A DNA stretch of 64,000 nt from Linepithema humile (taxonomy: Eukaryota > Arthropoda > Insecta > Hymenoptera > Formicidae): assembly GCF_040581485.1 (NCBI RefSeq), contig NC_090128.1, forward strand, positions 12,648,001 to 12,712,000, read 5' to 3'. The position numbers were made by a program, and so were the translations under genes. Each line of letters begins with the position of its first letter. Within the stretch, counting starts at the first letter, position 1. Under the pieces are notes generated by a model. The model saw nothing but the letters and a program-made list of their open reading frames with translations. It was not told the DNA's origin and searched no databases. Positions 52,501 through 64,000 of this stretch are shown here, one piece after another.

Positions 52501-53718
52501 TTATTAAATTAAACAATAAAGTCTGCGACTTGGGCAGCAAATATCTAGTCTTTTCTGGCGGAGGAAGAGCGCAACTGAAAGTTTGGGAGATAAATCTCAA
52601 ATATAATCAATCGGCACCAAGTGCCGATTTATCATGCTCGGATATAAAATCTCATATGCTCTATGGGCAAGACCAGTATCGTAAGAAATCTTGGCAAGAG
52701 GCTAAGCAGTCTTACGTCATCGAACCAGAAACACGTTATATGGATATTTATGTATATTATCCTTCTGAAGATGTCAGTCATGTATTAATATTTGTAGCTT
52801 GTGCAGATGGATACTTGAGGTAACTTATTTATTCTATCGAGTACTGTGCCAACAAAATTACAAAATAACGTTAGTTTCATTTTTGTTATAGACTATTCAT
52901 ATACAATATCAAAACTGGCAATATATTTTTGAAAGTATCTACCAAATATGTAGATCGTTGTATGTTGAAGATGTATGTGTTATCTCACAAATGCAAAGTG
53001 ATTGTGTTAGCAATGACTACGGATGGAACGCTACGTTTTTTCGATTTTACCAACATAGTATCAAAAATATATGAGGAAGCAATATCTGAGAACGAGGATA
53101 TTATAAACTTCAGTGATGCCCCTTTTGCGGAATTTAGCTTGCATCAGTCAGGAATAAATTCTTTCGATTTAAAGAATGTGGACGAGGACAGGTATTTTTT
53201 GATCACGGGTGGTGATGACAATCTTTTCAATCTCGTCTGTTTTCAAATTTGTTTGGCGGAACACGACGGAATATTATCAGCTGTAATATTATCTAAATGG
53301 AGCACAACATCCGCACATTCTGCGCAAATTACAGGTATTTATGTAATGCTTTTAGAATATTTTTTAAGCAATATATATCATACCCTAAACATAAGAATTT
53401 ACAAAAGTGTGTGATGTTAATAGGTCTGAAATTTAAAGATGACAATCAGATATGTAGTGTGGGAATAGATCAGCAAGTCATTATCTACAATTATTCGTGG
53501 TCCAATGGAATTCTATCTGCAAATATCTTAAATCAAGCATTTACATCTGTCACAGATGTGCAAGGCATGGACTTGTGGCCTTCGGATAAGTAAGTTTAAA
53601 GATCTATTAAATGTCATAATTACATTACTTTATCTTTCTAAAAAAACAATATTATGTTAACAGCAACAATACTATTGTGTGTGTATATGGAAGAGGCTTT
53701 GAAATATTGTTCATCTAG
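49564..53718 (+). CDS. Wdr6: WDR6 (tRNA 2'-O-methyltransferase cofactor, Trm734 family)
   Basis: WD-repeat protein; WDR6/Trm734 partners FTSJ1/Trm7 for 2'-O-methylation of tRNA position 34. Thirteen exons join in phase: 49564-49630, 49821-49998, 50087-50257, 50336-50483, 50559-50780, 50847-51261, 51352-51543, 51617-51999, 52058-52240, 52308-52819, 52892-53334, 53424-53589, 53664-53718, giving 1044 aa (human about 1120). Landmarks: DWIIAVEW, GHKGVIFSV and STSDDRTVRLWKV, HTARVWRAII, GEDSLMCTWSLSG, FTGGADGSVYVW, TTGRDGTLRFFEL, MDWI...LILGFKE, GGGHRSWD, ISGGEDCTLRI, PETRYM, HQSGINSFDL, and a C-terminal YGRGFEIL. Introns are 60-200 bp and codons strongly AT-biased. The first exon is short but its splice restores the frame (LVLVG/MGPILYIF). 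Confidence 0.93.
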
Positions 53719-54281
53719 ACTCTTGCTAAAGCCAATACTCGAACTACTGGATCAAAAATATTTTTTATGTGAATATCTTGTGTACAATATCACATTCATT
53801 TACCATAATTGACTGTTGAAGTTTGCAGTCAGATAGGTGAATTTGTATATAAATATGATGTAAATGATTATTGATTGATGTAAATCTAAATAATCATTAT
53901 AAAAGTATATAAATATATGCATATAAATGCATTTCAACGTCTTTTAAAAACCCGATTTTTATTTTCAATCCTTTATTTAAATTTTAATTAAATAAATTAT
54001 ACAAAGTAAATTTATGCAAAGTATAAGACGTTAAAGATAACTAATTGTATAAATTAAAACAAATAGTATTTTTACTTTTTAGGTAAAATTATATAAATAA
54101 GATTATGTACTCTGCTCTCCCAATCGAACTAATTTCATATCATGATGTTAGATGTCAGTTTGATCGCAAAAAATGGCGATACAGTGTGTACAAAAACATC
54201 ATTTTGACAGCACAACACTATAGCATTTTTTAACGATACATTCGTAAAAATTACATGTGACACAGTCAATAATTATCAAAA
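53719..54281. other. WDR6 3' UTR and TRAPPC5 upstream region
   Basis: AT-rich spacer between two plus-strand genes. TTAAATAAATT at about 53988-53998 could be the WDR6 polyadenylation signal. The TRAPPC5 promoter must lie in the last 200 bp; it lacks a CpG-rich core. Confidence 0.4.
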
Positions 54282-55134
54282 ATGTCGAGCATCACGATAT
54301 CAGCGATAAGACCGCGAACCAGTATCCTTGACAAATCATTGAGCAAGGGTAAAGGAGAGGTTAGTTTGAGCTGTTTTGCCCTTTTATTCTCCGAATTGGT
54401 GCAATACTGCCAAAACAGAGTCTACACCGTTCCAGAACTACAGAATAAGTAAGAAAAACAAATTATATTTAATGTAAATTGTTCCTCTAATACTAATTTG
54501 GTGGCTATATGTTACATATAACATTATATATTTATATAAATTTATGATTGCTTAGATCATATTTATATACAATGATTGCAGCCTAAATAGATAAATGAAT
54601 CTAATATTGTAGATAAAATATTCGTATAATAAATATTTTGTATTGCTGCATATAGATTGGCAGAGATTGGAGCAGAAGTTGGGCATAGGATAACAGATTT
54701 GCTTGTGATGCGAGAAAAAGGTGGAAAGCGTGAGATAAAACTGCTGAATGTACTATTATTCATCAAAAGTACTGTATGGAAGTCTCTATTTGGTCGGGAG
54801 GCCGATAAGTTGGAACATGCCAATGATGATGAACGTACTTATTATATTATTGAGAAAGAATCTCTGGTAAATAAATTTGTCTCGGTGCCCAAAGATAAAG
54901 GAAGTTTAAACTGCGCATCCTTTGTTGCTGGTATTGTAGAGGCTGTACTTTGCGATTGTGGTTTTGTAAGTAAATTAAAATTAATCACTTTTTAATGTCA
55001 ATTTCAAGATATCAGAAAAAAAATTTTAATTACAGCCTGCAAAGGTAACTGCTCATTGGCATAAAGGAACTACATATATGGTGAAATTTGACGATGCTGT
55101 TGTTGCGCGAGATAAACAACTTGAAGATCGGTAA
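54282..55134 (+). CDS. TRAPPC5 (Trs31), TRAPP tethering complex subunit
   Basis: Core Bet3-family subunit of TRAPP complexes, which act as Rab1/Rab11 exchange factors in ER-Golgi transport and autophagy. Three exons join in phase: 54282-54448, 54656-54965, 55036-55134, giving 191 aa (human 188). Landmarks: ILDKSLSKGKGEVSLSCFALLFSELVQYCQ, LQNKLAEIGAEVGHRITDLL, NVLLFIKSTVWKSLFGREAD, YYIIEKESLVNKFVSVPKD, LNCASFVAGIVEAVL and KVTAHWHKGTTYMVKFD. The whole length follows the family without gaps. It converges with NDUFB4, whose stop is 334 bp downstream on the other strand. Confidence 0.96.
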
Positions 55135-55468
55135 TAGAAAAAAATAAGGAAAAGTTAATGTCAAGCAAAAAATATATCTATATATAAACTATACTATGTT
55201 AAATCCATACAAGATCCTCAATTAATAAGTTAAACTTATATATTTTAAATATATGTATCTTATATTTTTAAGGCTAGCCTTGCTTAATTGTTAAAAGATC
55301 AATTGATTCTTTATAATTATGTTTATAAAGAAATGTTTATTCTGTAATTCTTTCTTTTTAATGATTTATTAACCATTTATTAATATTGTGTTTTAATAAT
55401 TTATTCTGTACAATCCAGTATTAGATAAAGATCAACTCTGCTCATCTCACTAAAATATGATTGTTAAT

Positions 55469-56430
55469 TTAATTGAATTTGAATTGTCTATCAGCATAAG
55501 ACACTTGCCCAGTACGATATAAATGTTCTTTTGCGCCCTGTTGGAAATAAAGACAATATTGTCTTAATGTTGCGGTACACTAATACATTTTAATTATAAC
55601 ACTTAATTATAACACTTAAAAATATCTTACCCTGGATCTCTTTAGATGCAATGCAGTAACAGTAATAAGAGCTATAACAACTCCCATTCTTGTAAGATAA
55701 TTTAGTGCAGTAGGTATAAAGTGTACCTCCAGTGATGTTTTTGCTGATGCATATCTGTATATTCCCGTATCAAACTATATGCATAAAATATGAATAATTG
55801 TGACAAAGTATTGCAATTTATTTATATAATTAATACAATTTTCAAACTTATTATTTTTAAAGAAAAAAATCATTAAATTCAAGCATAATAAGCAGCTCCT
55901 ACTATTGCCATATTTACTAAACTTGTAGTTAGATCTATTATATAATCATTGTAAGCATAATTCTGTAGTCAAATTATAAAGCATATACAACTCATTAAAA
56001 CACACAGAAATTACACACACTTTTATAAATGTCATAGATTTTTTAGTCTGTCACTGTTCATTTAATATCAAATATTTGAGCATATATAAAACTAATGCAG
56101 TATAAAAATTAGAGTAGCACACTTAGCGTTAAATAAGAGTGACAGCACAAACTATTATTACAAAAACAAATAATAACAATAAATAAAATAACTCAATAGT
56201 TGAATAATCGTAAATATAGTGCGCGAGATCAATATTACAAATATATATTTTTGGAGGTATAAGTTAGGTTAAGTTAGGTTAAGGTTTTCTTTTGTACGTA
56301 CAAGGAGACTTTTGGTCGGATGCTCCGATTGCTTCAGATACAATTCGCGCAATTGCTTCCGTTTTGCATCTCTCCATAGTGCAATTTCTTTTTCTTGTGG
56401 CGAAACGTCATATATCTTTTTTGAAGACAT
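55469..56430 (-). CDS. NDUFB4 (complex I accessory subunit B15)
   Basis: Single-pass accessory subunit of the membrane arm of mitochondrial NADH dehydrogenase. Three exons join in phase: 56302-56430, 55631-55774, 55469-55537, giving 113 aa (human 129). YDVSPQEKEIALWRDAKRKQ and LRELYLKQSEHPTK parallel the YNISPE...REYLLQYNDP pattern; IYRYASAKTSLEVHFIPTAL parallels the LLRWAYARTINVYPNFRPT block; GVVIALITVTALHL is the membrane helix, followed by KEHLYRTGQVSYADRQFKF. Without splicing the first exon runs into a stop; the donor at 56301 restores the family match. An in-frame ATG at 56484 would add 18 residues, but 56430 fits the family better. TTAGG-like repeats sit inside intron 1. Confidence 0.88.
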
Positions 56431-57319
56431 TTTGTATGATGGTTCGAATGTCTCAGTGTTTCTCGCTCTTTCCTGCTTTATCACGCGACATACGTGCGAC
56501 TTTTATCGACTGTAAAGATTGTAAATTATCAAAAATTTTGCTTCAAATTAATATTAAATTTTAACTTTTATTTTTTAAATATAAAAGACATCACTACTTT
56601 CCATTCTTGGATCTTTAAGTTTAATTTTTGTAAAAATCTTATGTGCTCTCTAATATAAATATAAAAAAAATGTTGCATTTATCTATTTTACATAAATATA
56701 TATTATAATAAGAAATTAGTAAATATATATTAAAAGAATTCATAAATAGAAAATTCGTTTCTTTACATTCCGAGAAGATTTATACTTTTTATATCGTATT
56801 TATATCGTATTGAGCTACGCACAATATAAAGCGTTATTAATAAAACATGTCTTGTGATATCATTCTAATTTATTGTCTGAAAGCAACAAAATATAGCGAT
56901 AAGTAATTAATTGCGACGATCTTTCTCGCGGGTTATCGTTTCCGCCTTTCAGTAAAGTGACTTCAAAGCTTCCGTAGAAGCGTATGACGCATTTCCTTTT
57001 CATTTGTGGAGACGATTATAAATCTGGGTTATTCGATATTTATTTATCGCGGGCACATGACATGCGAGTGTGATGTCGCGTCTGGTCGCGTCTCGCTCGG
57101 CACGAAACGGCACAAAGGATATAAGTTTAAATTCGCATGGATAAATAAACAACGACTCGCATTTCTCCGATTACTGCCAATGAATCACGTAGTCTATGGT
57201 AGTGGAAGCTACCGGGAGGGGAAGGAATACAAAAGACCGACGCGAAGTCATCATTCACTTGTGTCAGCGTTCACTCCACTCGTTGTAGTTCTCCCGTCTT
57301 ACCAGAGGGAAAAAAGCGG
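56431..57319. promoter_or_regulatory. NDUFB4 upstream region and likely 5' exon of cathepsin L
   Basis: Plus-strand sequence ending AAAAAGCGG at 57319 is followed by a GTAAGT donor. With the acceptor just before 59656, it could form an untranslated first exon of cathepsin L, with transcription starting around 57250. The left part holds the NDUFB4 promoter. No coding gene is recognised; the open frame at 57006-57323 shows no family resemblance. Confidence 0.4.
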
Positions 57320-59655
57320 GTAAGTACAATAATTATATGTGCATTATTCACGATACTTAACCGATATTTATCAGTACTCATTCCTGTTAATCGACAAATC
57401 GTCCTCCAATAGTTTGCCGTTAATTGTGCTACTTAGAAAAAATTCGTTCTGTTGTGTCCGATTTGATCGTTGAAAAAGAAAGAGAATTGTGTTGTATAAT
57501 GGACTTAATTTTTCTTGTTTTTTTCTTTCTGAAACTTGAATGTCTTTCTTTGCTCACACAGAGCAGCAATATTTGTTTAGTTTACATAACCGCACACGCA
57601 TCTATGCGGAGAAATCAACCAATTGCATGTTAACATACAGGACGTGGTAAAATGGCGTTTATATTGTTAAGTACATTAGTCGATTTCTTTGTACTCATTC
57701 TTGATGTGACTTCGCTTGAATAGGTTTTAAAACGAACTGTTATCAATGTTGTTTAGAATGATAGTCATGAATATCAAGCATCTGGATATTTTTTCCACAT
57801 GAAAATATATACTTTTGTCTCCAAACTCGAGGAAATGATTCACTTTTTAATAACTATCGCTATGCTGTAACGAGCAAAAATCACGCGATCTAACTCGAGA
57901 ATCATCGCGCCGTAAATAATTATAACTATCAATTGTTGAAAACATTGAAAAACAATTGAAGGAAGAAAACATTGTTATGTAAATAATTATAAATTATAAT
58001 ATCAATTGTAAATATAATTATAATATCAATTGTTGAAGCTAGCGAGAACATCGATACTGCATTGGAGACGTATGTACTTTTTTATATGACCTTAACAAAT
58101 GCGCTTATCACATTGAACGCAAGGAAACGTTTATCTAATGCGCAATTAAGAGAATAAACATTTTTCTACAAATCTTTAATGACTTGAAATGCGCAATTTC
58201 AGATTGCTTAATCACATGAACATACATTATCACTTTGATGAAAAAGTAAGATAATATAAGCGATACGATGTGTGTGCGACATAGTTTCAGCTCTTGGTTT
58301 CGTTGAGACATTAAATGATACTGAATCATATCACAGATCACGAAAATATATGACTAATCTCGAGTACCGAAATAGCAAATAAAAGAATGATGCCCTCCTC
58401 TATATTTATTTAAACAATTGCAACATATACGCGCACGTGTTTATTTTGTTTCGCGAAGGCAAATTCATAAAAAGTAGATCAATTTTATAACAAATTGTAA
58501 TAGATACTTTTAACGAAAATTAAATTAATCGGTTTATGAAATATTTGACAGGATACTGCTTCGAAATTCCGGACGTTCAAACTTGACCAAAGATTTTCAA
58601 GTTTATTTGAAAATTATCTATATATAGTATTATCTATTTATTATCCACATGTTTTTATATTTAACGAACATTTTTCGTTTAATTTTAATACTTAATAAAT
58701 GTTAATTTTCGATAGTAGATAATTTTATAATTTTGCGTAACGGATTAAACGTTTAGGGAGGCAACAAATCCGAAATTTTTTACAAGATAATAAAGAAACA
58801 CGACCCTGAAGACAAAGCTTCCGAACGCACATCACGCGCGTGCGTATACATGTGTTTACAGTTTGATCAGCTGGACGTTCATTGTTCGCGTTGTTACGAG
58901 GTCTCGATAATCCGTTATCTCAGATTCATTCCAAGTTCGTGGTTTTTGATGCATTTGTTACAACTTGCGAGAAATATGCGTCATTCGTTGTATTTCTATT
59001 AAAACCGCAATTACATCGTAAGAGCAATTTACATCTCGTTCAACGATTATTTATTCCTTGAAGGTCACGTCGGTAGAGAAAGTAAAATGAATGTTGAGTG
59101 CGATCAACGCAATCAAAATTATTTGATTGGCTGTGAGACACTATTTTATATACATTGTTTTCGCGATAACAGTGACGAATACGTCGTTTTGCTGCGCGTT
59201 TTCTTATCATGAAAATAAAATGACATTTGCTCCAACGCAAATATAAAAACTCTTCTTCGCGATAATCGCAGTACAAAATGACGATCGGTCACGCTGACGC
59301 AACATTTTCTACGAATGTTGCGTGTCATTTCCGAAATTTCGGTCATGTCTGTTTTGCAGGACAAAGCCGTATTAGCTTGTGATTATTAATGGAACTCATT
59401 CGTGATTTATTAAATTATATTTTTATTTTTTAATAATATATAGATAGAAAATTTATATATTTTTAACAAGAAATCATAAAAGTTTTATAATATTCTTATA
59501 TGAATGTATCCAATAAGATAAAATAAGAATCATTAAGATTAGTTGGAAAATTTTTCTAATTCTATCTGATCTGTAATCAAAAGAGTAATTGCATGATTTC
59601 TTTCAAAGTCATTCAAATTGGAGCATAATATTGAAATAATTTTTGTGTTTTCAGG
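57320..59655 (+). other. Probable first intron of cathepsin L
   Basis: AT-rich, no coding gene recognised. It contains repeated AATATCAATTGT-like segments (57930-58040), a CG-bearing patch at 58800-58870, and a short hairpin (GACGCAACATT ... AATGTTGCGT) at 59294-59324. The intron assignment depends on the untranslated exon ending at 57319. Confidence 0.4.
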
Positions 59656-59678
59656 TAAATTATTATTAAGAGGCAATC

Positions 59679-61767
59679 ATGAAGGGTATAGTGGCTTTGT
59701 TATTATTGGCAGTACTTGCCACAACGCAAGCTGTTTCCTTTGACAAGATCTTGGATACAGAATGGTTTATCTTTAAGGTATATATGTTAAATTATTTGTT
59801 AAATTTACTGATTATGTGCTGTGTGAAAGTTTATCCGTTTTGTATTCAGTTATTGGATCTGGCAATGACATAGATATTATGTTTGTTTATAAAGAGTTAT
59901 TGGTTACACTTGAATTCTGTAGATCATATTTCCTGTGCGGTAGCAAGCATGATCTGATTCAGCACTTGGTAATAAGACAAAGCTACATAAGTGACTCAGA
60001 TTACAGTATTGATATAAGAAATTTTTGAAAAAAAGTTTTTATTCTAAATAATTATTAGTTGATCAATGAAATAAAGAAAGGCTAAAAAATTAACATTTTA
60101 TGTTTAGTCTTTTTTTCAAAATAGACACTGTAAAATGAATTACATTGAAATATTTTGTATTAATAATTTAAATTATTGAGAAATAGAATAAATATTGATT
60201 GTATGTATTATTGCTTTTAGACGCATCATAAAAAAATCTACAAATCCCAAGTTGAGGAAGGCTATAGAATGAAGATTTTCTTAGATAATAAGCGCAAGAT
60301 TGCCGAACATAATCGCAAATATGAATTAAAACAAGTTTCCTACAAACTAGGAATGAATAAGTACGGTGATATGGTGAGTTCAGAGAAGCAAATTATCTTA
60401 ATTCGCAGATGAACAATTTTCTGTGAAACGCATATTTCTCTTACAGTTGCATCATGAATTTGTCAGTGCTTTGAATGGCTTCAATAAGTCAGTGGGCGCT
60501 AGAAAGGAACTTATAGGAGGAACATACATCGCGCCAGCTAATATTGAATTACCAAAACAAGTCGATTGGAGAAAACAAGGCGCTGTCACTGCAGTTAAGG
60601 ATCAAGGACACTGTGGATCCTGCTGGGCGTTCTCAGCAGTAAGCCTGTTTTACTTTAATGCCCTTATATTGCTAATTATATTTCGGTTCAACTTTGTGCA
60701 ATGCACATATTTTAAAATATACTTTTGAGTTATGTTTATATTTTATTATATCCAAACTTTTTTTCAACAAATTGCATCTCAAATTATACCAACGTTTTTT
60801 CAATTTTTGATATTTTTTTATGTATATTTGATATTTTTTGCTTTCTTTCTTAACAATTTTGTTGACAATACTAATTGATATATTTTTTTTCTTACAGACT
60901 GGAGCCTTAGAAGGACAACATTTCAGACAAACAGGTGTTTTAGTGTCCTTGAGTGAACAAAATCTAGTTGATTGTTCCAGTAAATACGGAAATAATGGAT
61001 GCAACGGTGGTTTAATGGATGGCGCCTTCCGGTATGTTAGGGACAACAGAGGCCTCGATACCGAAAAGTCTTACCCATACGAAGCAGAGAATGACAAATG
61101 CAGGTATGTGTTAATTACCTTTTGTGTGACGGAAACAATTACTCATAGAATCTTATGATCTATTACACACCTGAAATTACAGATACAATCCGAAAAACAG
61201 CGGCGCTAATGATGTCGGCTACATGGACATTCCCGAAGGAGATGAACAGAAACTAAAGGCTGCGGTTGCCACCGTAGGTCCAGTCTCTGTTGCTATTGAT
61301 GCTTCTCATCAGTCATTCCAGCTGTACAGTGAAGGTATATATATATAATAGATTTATAGATAATGGAAAGTAATCTAATTAATTGTAATTAATGCTACAT
61401 AACATTGATATAATTTGACCTAATACAAATCTAAAACTTGTATGCCTATTTTAACCTTGTAAATGATAGATTTATTGCAAAAGTTGTAAAAACAATTCTA
61501 AATTTAGTTTGTGCTCTGACTTTTCTCTTTTCACTTCAAATCTTTCAATTTTTAGGAGTATACTATGAGCCTAATTGCGATTCACAAAACTTGGATCATG
61601 GTGTGCTGGCCGTCGGTTATGGTACGGATTCGGAAACTGGTGACGATTATTGGATAGTAAAGAACAGTTGGAGTGAAGGATGGGGCGAGAACGGTTACAT
61701 CAAGATGGCCAGGAATAGAGAAAATCATTGCGGTATAGCGAGTAGTGCCAGTTATCCTCTTGTTTAA
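59679..61767 (+). CDS. Cathepsin L (papain-family cysteine protease)
   Basis: Lysosomal C1A endopeptidase, orthologous in type to Drosophila Cp1. Six coding exons join in phase: 59679-59777, 60221-60373, 60447-60638, 60898-61103, 61183-61334, 61556-61767, giving 337 aa. Signal peptide: MKGIVALLLLAVLATTQAV. The propeptide has the ERFNIN pattern (EEGYRMKIFLDNKRKIAEHN) and GMNKYGD, so it is L-type, not B-type. Mature enzyme from about residue 119 (LPKQVDWR). Catalytic residues: Cys143 in CGSCWAF, His282 in NLDHGVLAVGYG, Asn304 in VKNSWSEGWG, with the oxyanion Gln in VKDQGHCG. NGCNGGLMDGAF and the C-terminal SSASYPLV are standard. A non-coding exon probably lies upstream. No damage is seen. Confidence 0.97.
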
Positions 61768-63585
61768 TCTTTGTGAACCAACTTTTAGAGCATTGTGATC
61801 TGCTTATTTAAACATGACATTTATTTTGGGACTTAACAAAGTTTTAAAACTCTTACAAAAATTTCTCCTATGAGCCTTTCGATATATTACGATATTTCCA
61901 GATTTATAGTGCGAATGTAATTAGATTTTTGGCATCTCTGTCAATATTTTATTTTTTCTTGTTTTGCAATAGAACAGATTGGTTATAAAAAAAGAAAATT
62001 TTTTTAAAATTGTGCAACTTTTTTAGGTCCCGCTACATACCTAAATTATATATAAAAAAAAAGAGAAACTCGCGAGAATTATGAGAAGATTGTGAGCCCC
62101 AAGAATAGCGGTTCGTTAGGTTTATCAGTTTTGCGTTTTTTTATTATATAATTTAATGACAATTATGAACATTGTAGGTATTAGACTATATTTAAGTTCT
62201 TTTTTTTGCTAACCCGTGTCCGCAAAATAACACAGTTATTATTCGAGGTATTTTAAAGCAGCTATAATACTATTATAGAGAGAAACAAACAGGTTTAGCA
62301 ATTATAATCTAGCTAGGAATGAAATTATCTATTATAGTTATACATATACTTCGGATAATAACTCGGTTTAAGTCAATGTTTGCTACGCAAACTGATCTCT
62401 ATTTTTTAAACAAAATATAGAATAAAAAAAAGCTAAATAATTACATTAGTTTTATTTGCTCCTCAGACGTTTATGAATAATCTAGATATATATGTTGATT
62501 GTTTGATGAAAATTAAGTTACACATGCGGCAAGCTTTGTGTCCTATATCATAAAGCAAACAAGTGCGATGTATTTATATTTTTAATACTTTTGTCATTGC
62601 TTCATCCCGCATTTCGACGCATTAACGCGTCTGAGACAGTGATTGATCGCTGGGATATCGCGATCGAGTACTATCTACAAAATATACGCATTGCATTCAT
62701 TTCTGATAACTCGTTAGTCATATGTCGAACCAGGAAAAGTATTTCTTTCTATTCCTTTGTGTCTCGTCTGAGTTATTAATCATTATGCTGGACTTCCTTA
62801 CGCAAGTTATAAATTTACTTGTTATTGAAGAAAACTCTGTTACGAAGTCCAGTCAATTAGTTAAGGAGATAAATCTTTTGTTCATAATTGCTTATATTTA
62901 AATCATAGTGTTTTTATTTTATTCGAAGCAAGAAAATAGTTCTTTGTTTCATTTTGGATAAGGAAAATTCTTCTTAAAAGTTTCTCGAATTATTTACCTT
63001 AAAAACATTTTAATACATGTACTCACTTTAAGCTACATATTTGTAAAAATAATCTTTGTTACATAATAATATATAAATTACGTATAATAAATATTTAAGT
63101 ATATGTAACAAATATTTCAAAGTTAAGATTAACTATCTTGTTAAATGATAATTATATTAAACAAATAAAATGTAAAAAAGTATAGATTAAAATTTATACT
63201 ATATTTTTAAAATATAGTTTTTGTTATAAATTTTCAAACTTTTTATTAACAGTTGATAACTCAACTGCTACGTGTACATTCATCTTTATCATCTTATCAT
63301 TATTTTTTTGTCATTTTATTTCAGTAGCTGTGGATAGATAGAGTAGCATTACATATTGTGAACCTTAACCTAATCTAACCAGCATGACTGCAGATTTTAA
63401 TTTGTGCTATATAACTCAGGAGAGTTGAAGACACGTCATGACAATTTATCACGACAAATATCCTCCAGCCAGAGGATAATTTAAAAAAAAAAAAAAGTGC
63501 AGATTTTATCAACAGTTATATTTACATCAATGTTTAATCAATTATTATATTTTATTGAATTTATTAAAAGAGCCATTTTTTCGAC
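61768..63585. other. Cathepsin L 3' region and GFUS upstream region
   Basis: Contains the cathepsin L 3' UTR and the upstream sequence of GDP-L-fucose synthase. AT-rich; no other gene recognised. AACCTTAACCTAATCTAACC at 63361-63380 is a degenerate insect-telomere-like motif close to the presumed GFUS promoter. Confidence 0.45.
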
Positions 63586-64000
63586 ATGAAGATTGTACTA
63601 GTAACCGGCGGTTCGGGGCTCGTTGGCAGTGCCATTCGGAATGTTATTGAACAAGATAAGAGGGAGGATGAAAAGTGGATATTTGTTGGCTCCAAAGATG
63701 CGGATTTGTGGTAAGTTAAATTAATGATTCTTAACAAGATAGAAGTTGTGGCATTTGCATTTTCAATGGTTGTCACAGCGACAAGGAGAGTACTCGCAGA
63801 TTATTCAATCAACACAAACCGACACATGTTATTCACTTGGCTGCTATGGTCGGTGGACTTTTCCACAATATGTCACATAATTTGGACTTTCTGGTAAGTG
63901 TTCTTGAAAGAATCAAGATTTCTTGCAGCTGTAATTTATATCATTTCAACTATGATTAATATTAAACTTAATTGCAGCGAAACAATATACACATGAATGA
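63586..64000 (+). CDS. GDP-L-fucose synthase (GFUS/Gmer), 5' part
   Basis: Bifunctional epimerase-reductase that turns GDP-4-keto-6-deoxymannose into GDP-L-fucose, the donor for fucosylation (including Notch O-fucose). Visible exons: 63586-63710, 63779-63893 and 63978 to the window edge, all in phase; about 87 codons, so roughly a quarter of the usual 320 residues. The start MKIVLVTGGSGLVGSAI carries the Rossmann GxxGxxG motif for NADPH binding; FVGSKDADLCD, THVIHLAAMVGGLFHNM and FLRNNIHMN are family blocks. The catalytic Ser-Tyr-Lys lies beyond the window. Confidence 0.95.

Noticed and set aside
56261..56284. TTAGG-type repeats as a telomere
   Set aside because: Only two or three degenerate units, with genes on both sides; interstitial at most.

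Overview
The window is nuclear DNA of an insect, most likely a hymenopteran and perhaps an ant. Genes have many short introns (about 70-700 bp, with one of 14 kb), GT/AG splice sites, AT-rich intergenic DNA with microsatellites, and a few TTAGG-like (insect telomere-type) motifs. Protein families match insect and vertebrate orthologues throughout. The species call is inference. All gene models were assembled by hand by joining exons in phase; no alignment or expression data were available.

Layout, left to right: an unrecognised small ORF (209-529, -); mitochondrial citrate synthase (2289-18855, -) with a 14 kb first intron; a short, catalytic-domain-only methylenetetrahydrofolate reductase (19372-21178, -); a closely packed pair, KEOPS subunit Pcc1/LAGE3 (22243-22697, -) and GPI-anchor subunit PIG-P (21813-22202, -), that looks dicistronic; an SLC37 sugar-phosphate exchanger (23773-26836, +); gamma-secretase subunit PEN-2 (27326-28080, -); the zinc-finger factor YY1/Pho (28472-31296, +); U2AF small subunit (33460-34635, -); a decayed kinesin-4 pseudogene carrying a small inverted-repeat element (37232-37960, +); cyclin G (39432-41259, -); a 7 kb gene-poor stretch with two CpG-rich patches and a possible untranslated exon; a ChaC-type gamma-glutamylcyclotransferase (48140-49178, -); WDR6 (49564-53718, +); TRAPPC5 (54282-55134, +); NDUFB4 (55469-56430, -); cathepsin L (59679-61767, +); and the first exons of GDP-L-fucose synthase (63586-64000, +), cut by the window edge.

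The genes are mostly housekeeping and do not form one pathway. Several sit head-to-head over short shared upstream regions (PEN-2/YY1, Pcc1/SLC37, ChaC/WDR6, NDUFB4/cathepsin L), others tail-to-tail (SLC37/PEN-2, TRAPPC5/NDUFB4). I found no rRNA, tRNA, CRISPR array, intact transposon or virus-derived gene, and no clearly new biological system. The best leads are the Pcc1-PIG-P dicistron, the MTHFR without its regulatory domain, YY1 motifs inside the YY1 locus, and two strong unexplained hairpins.
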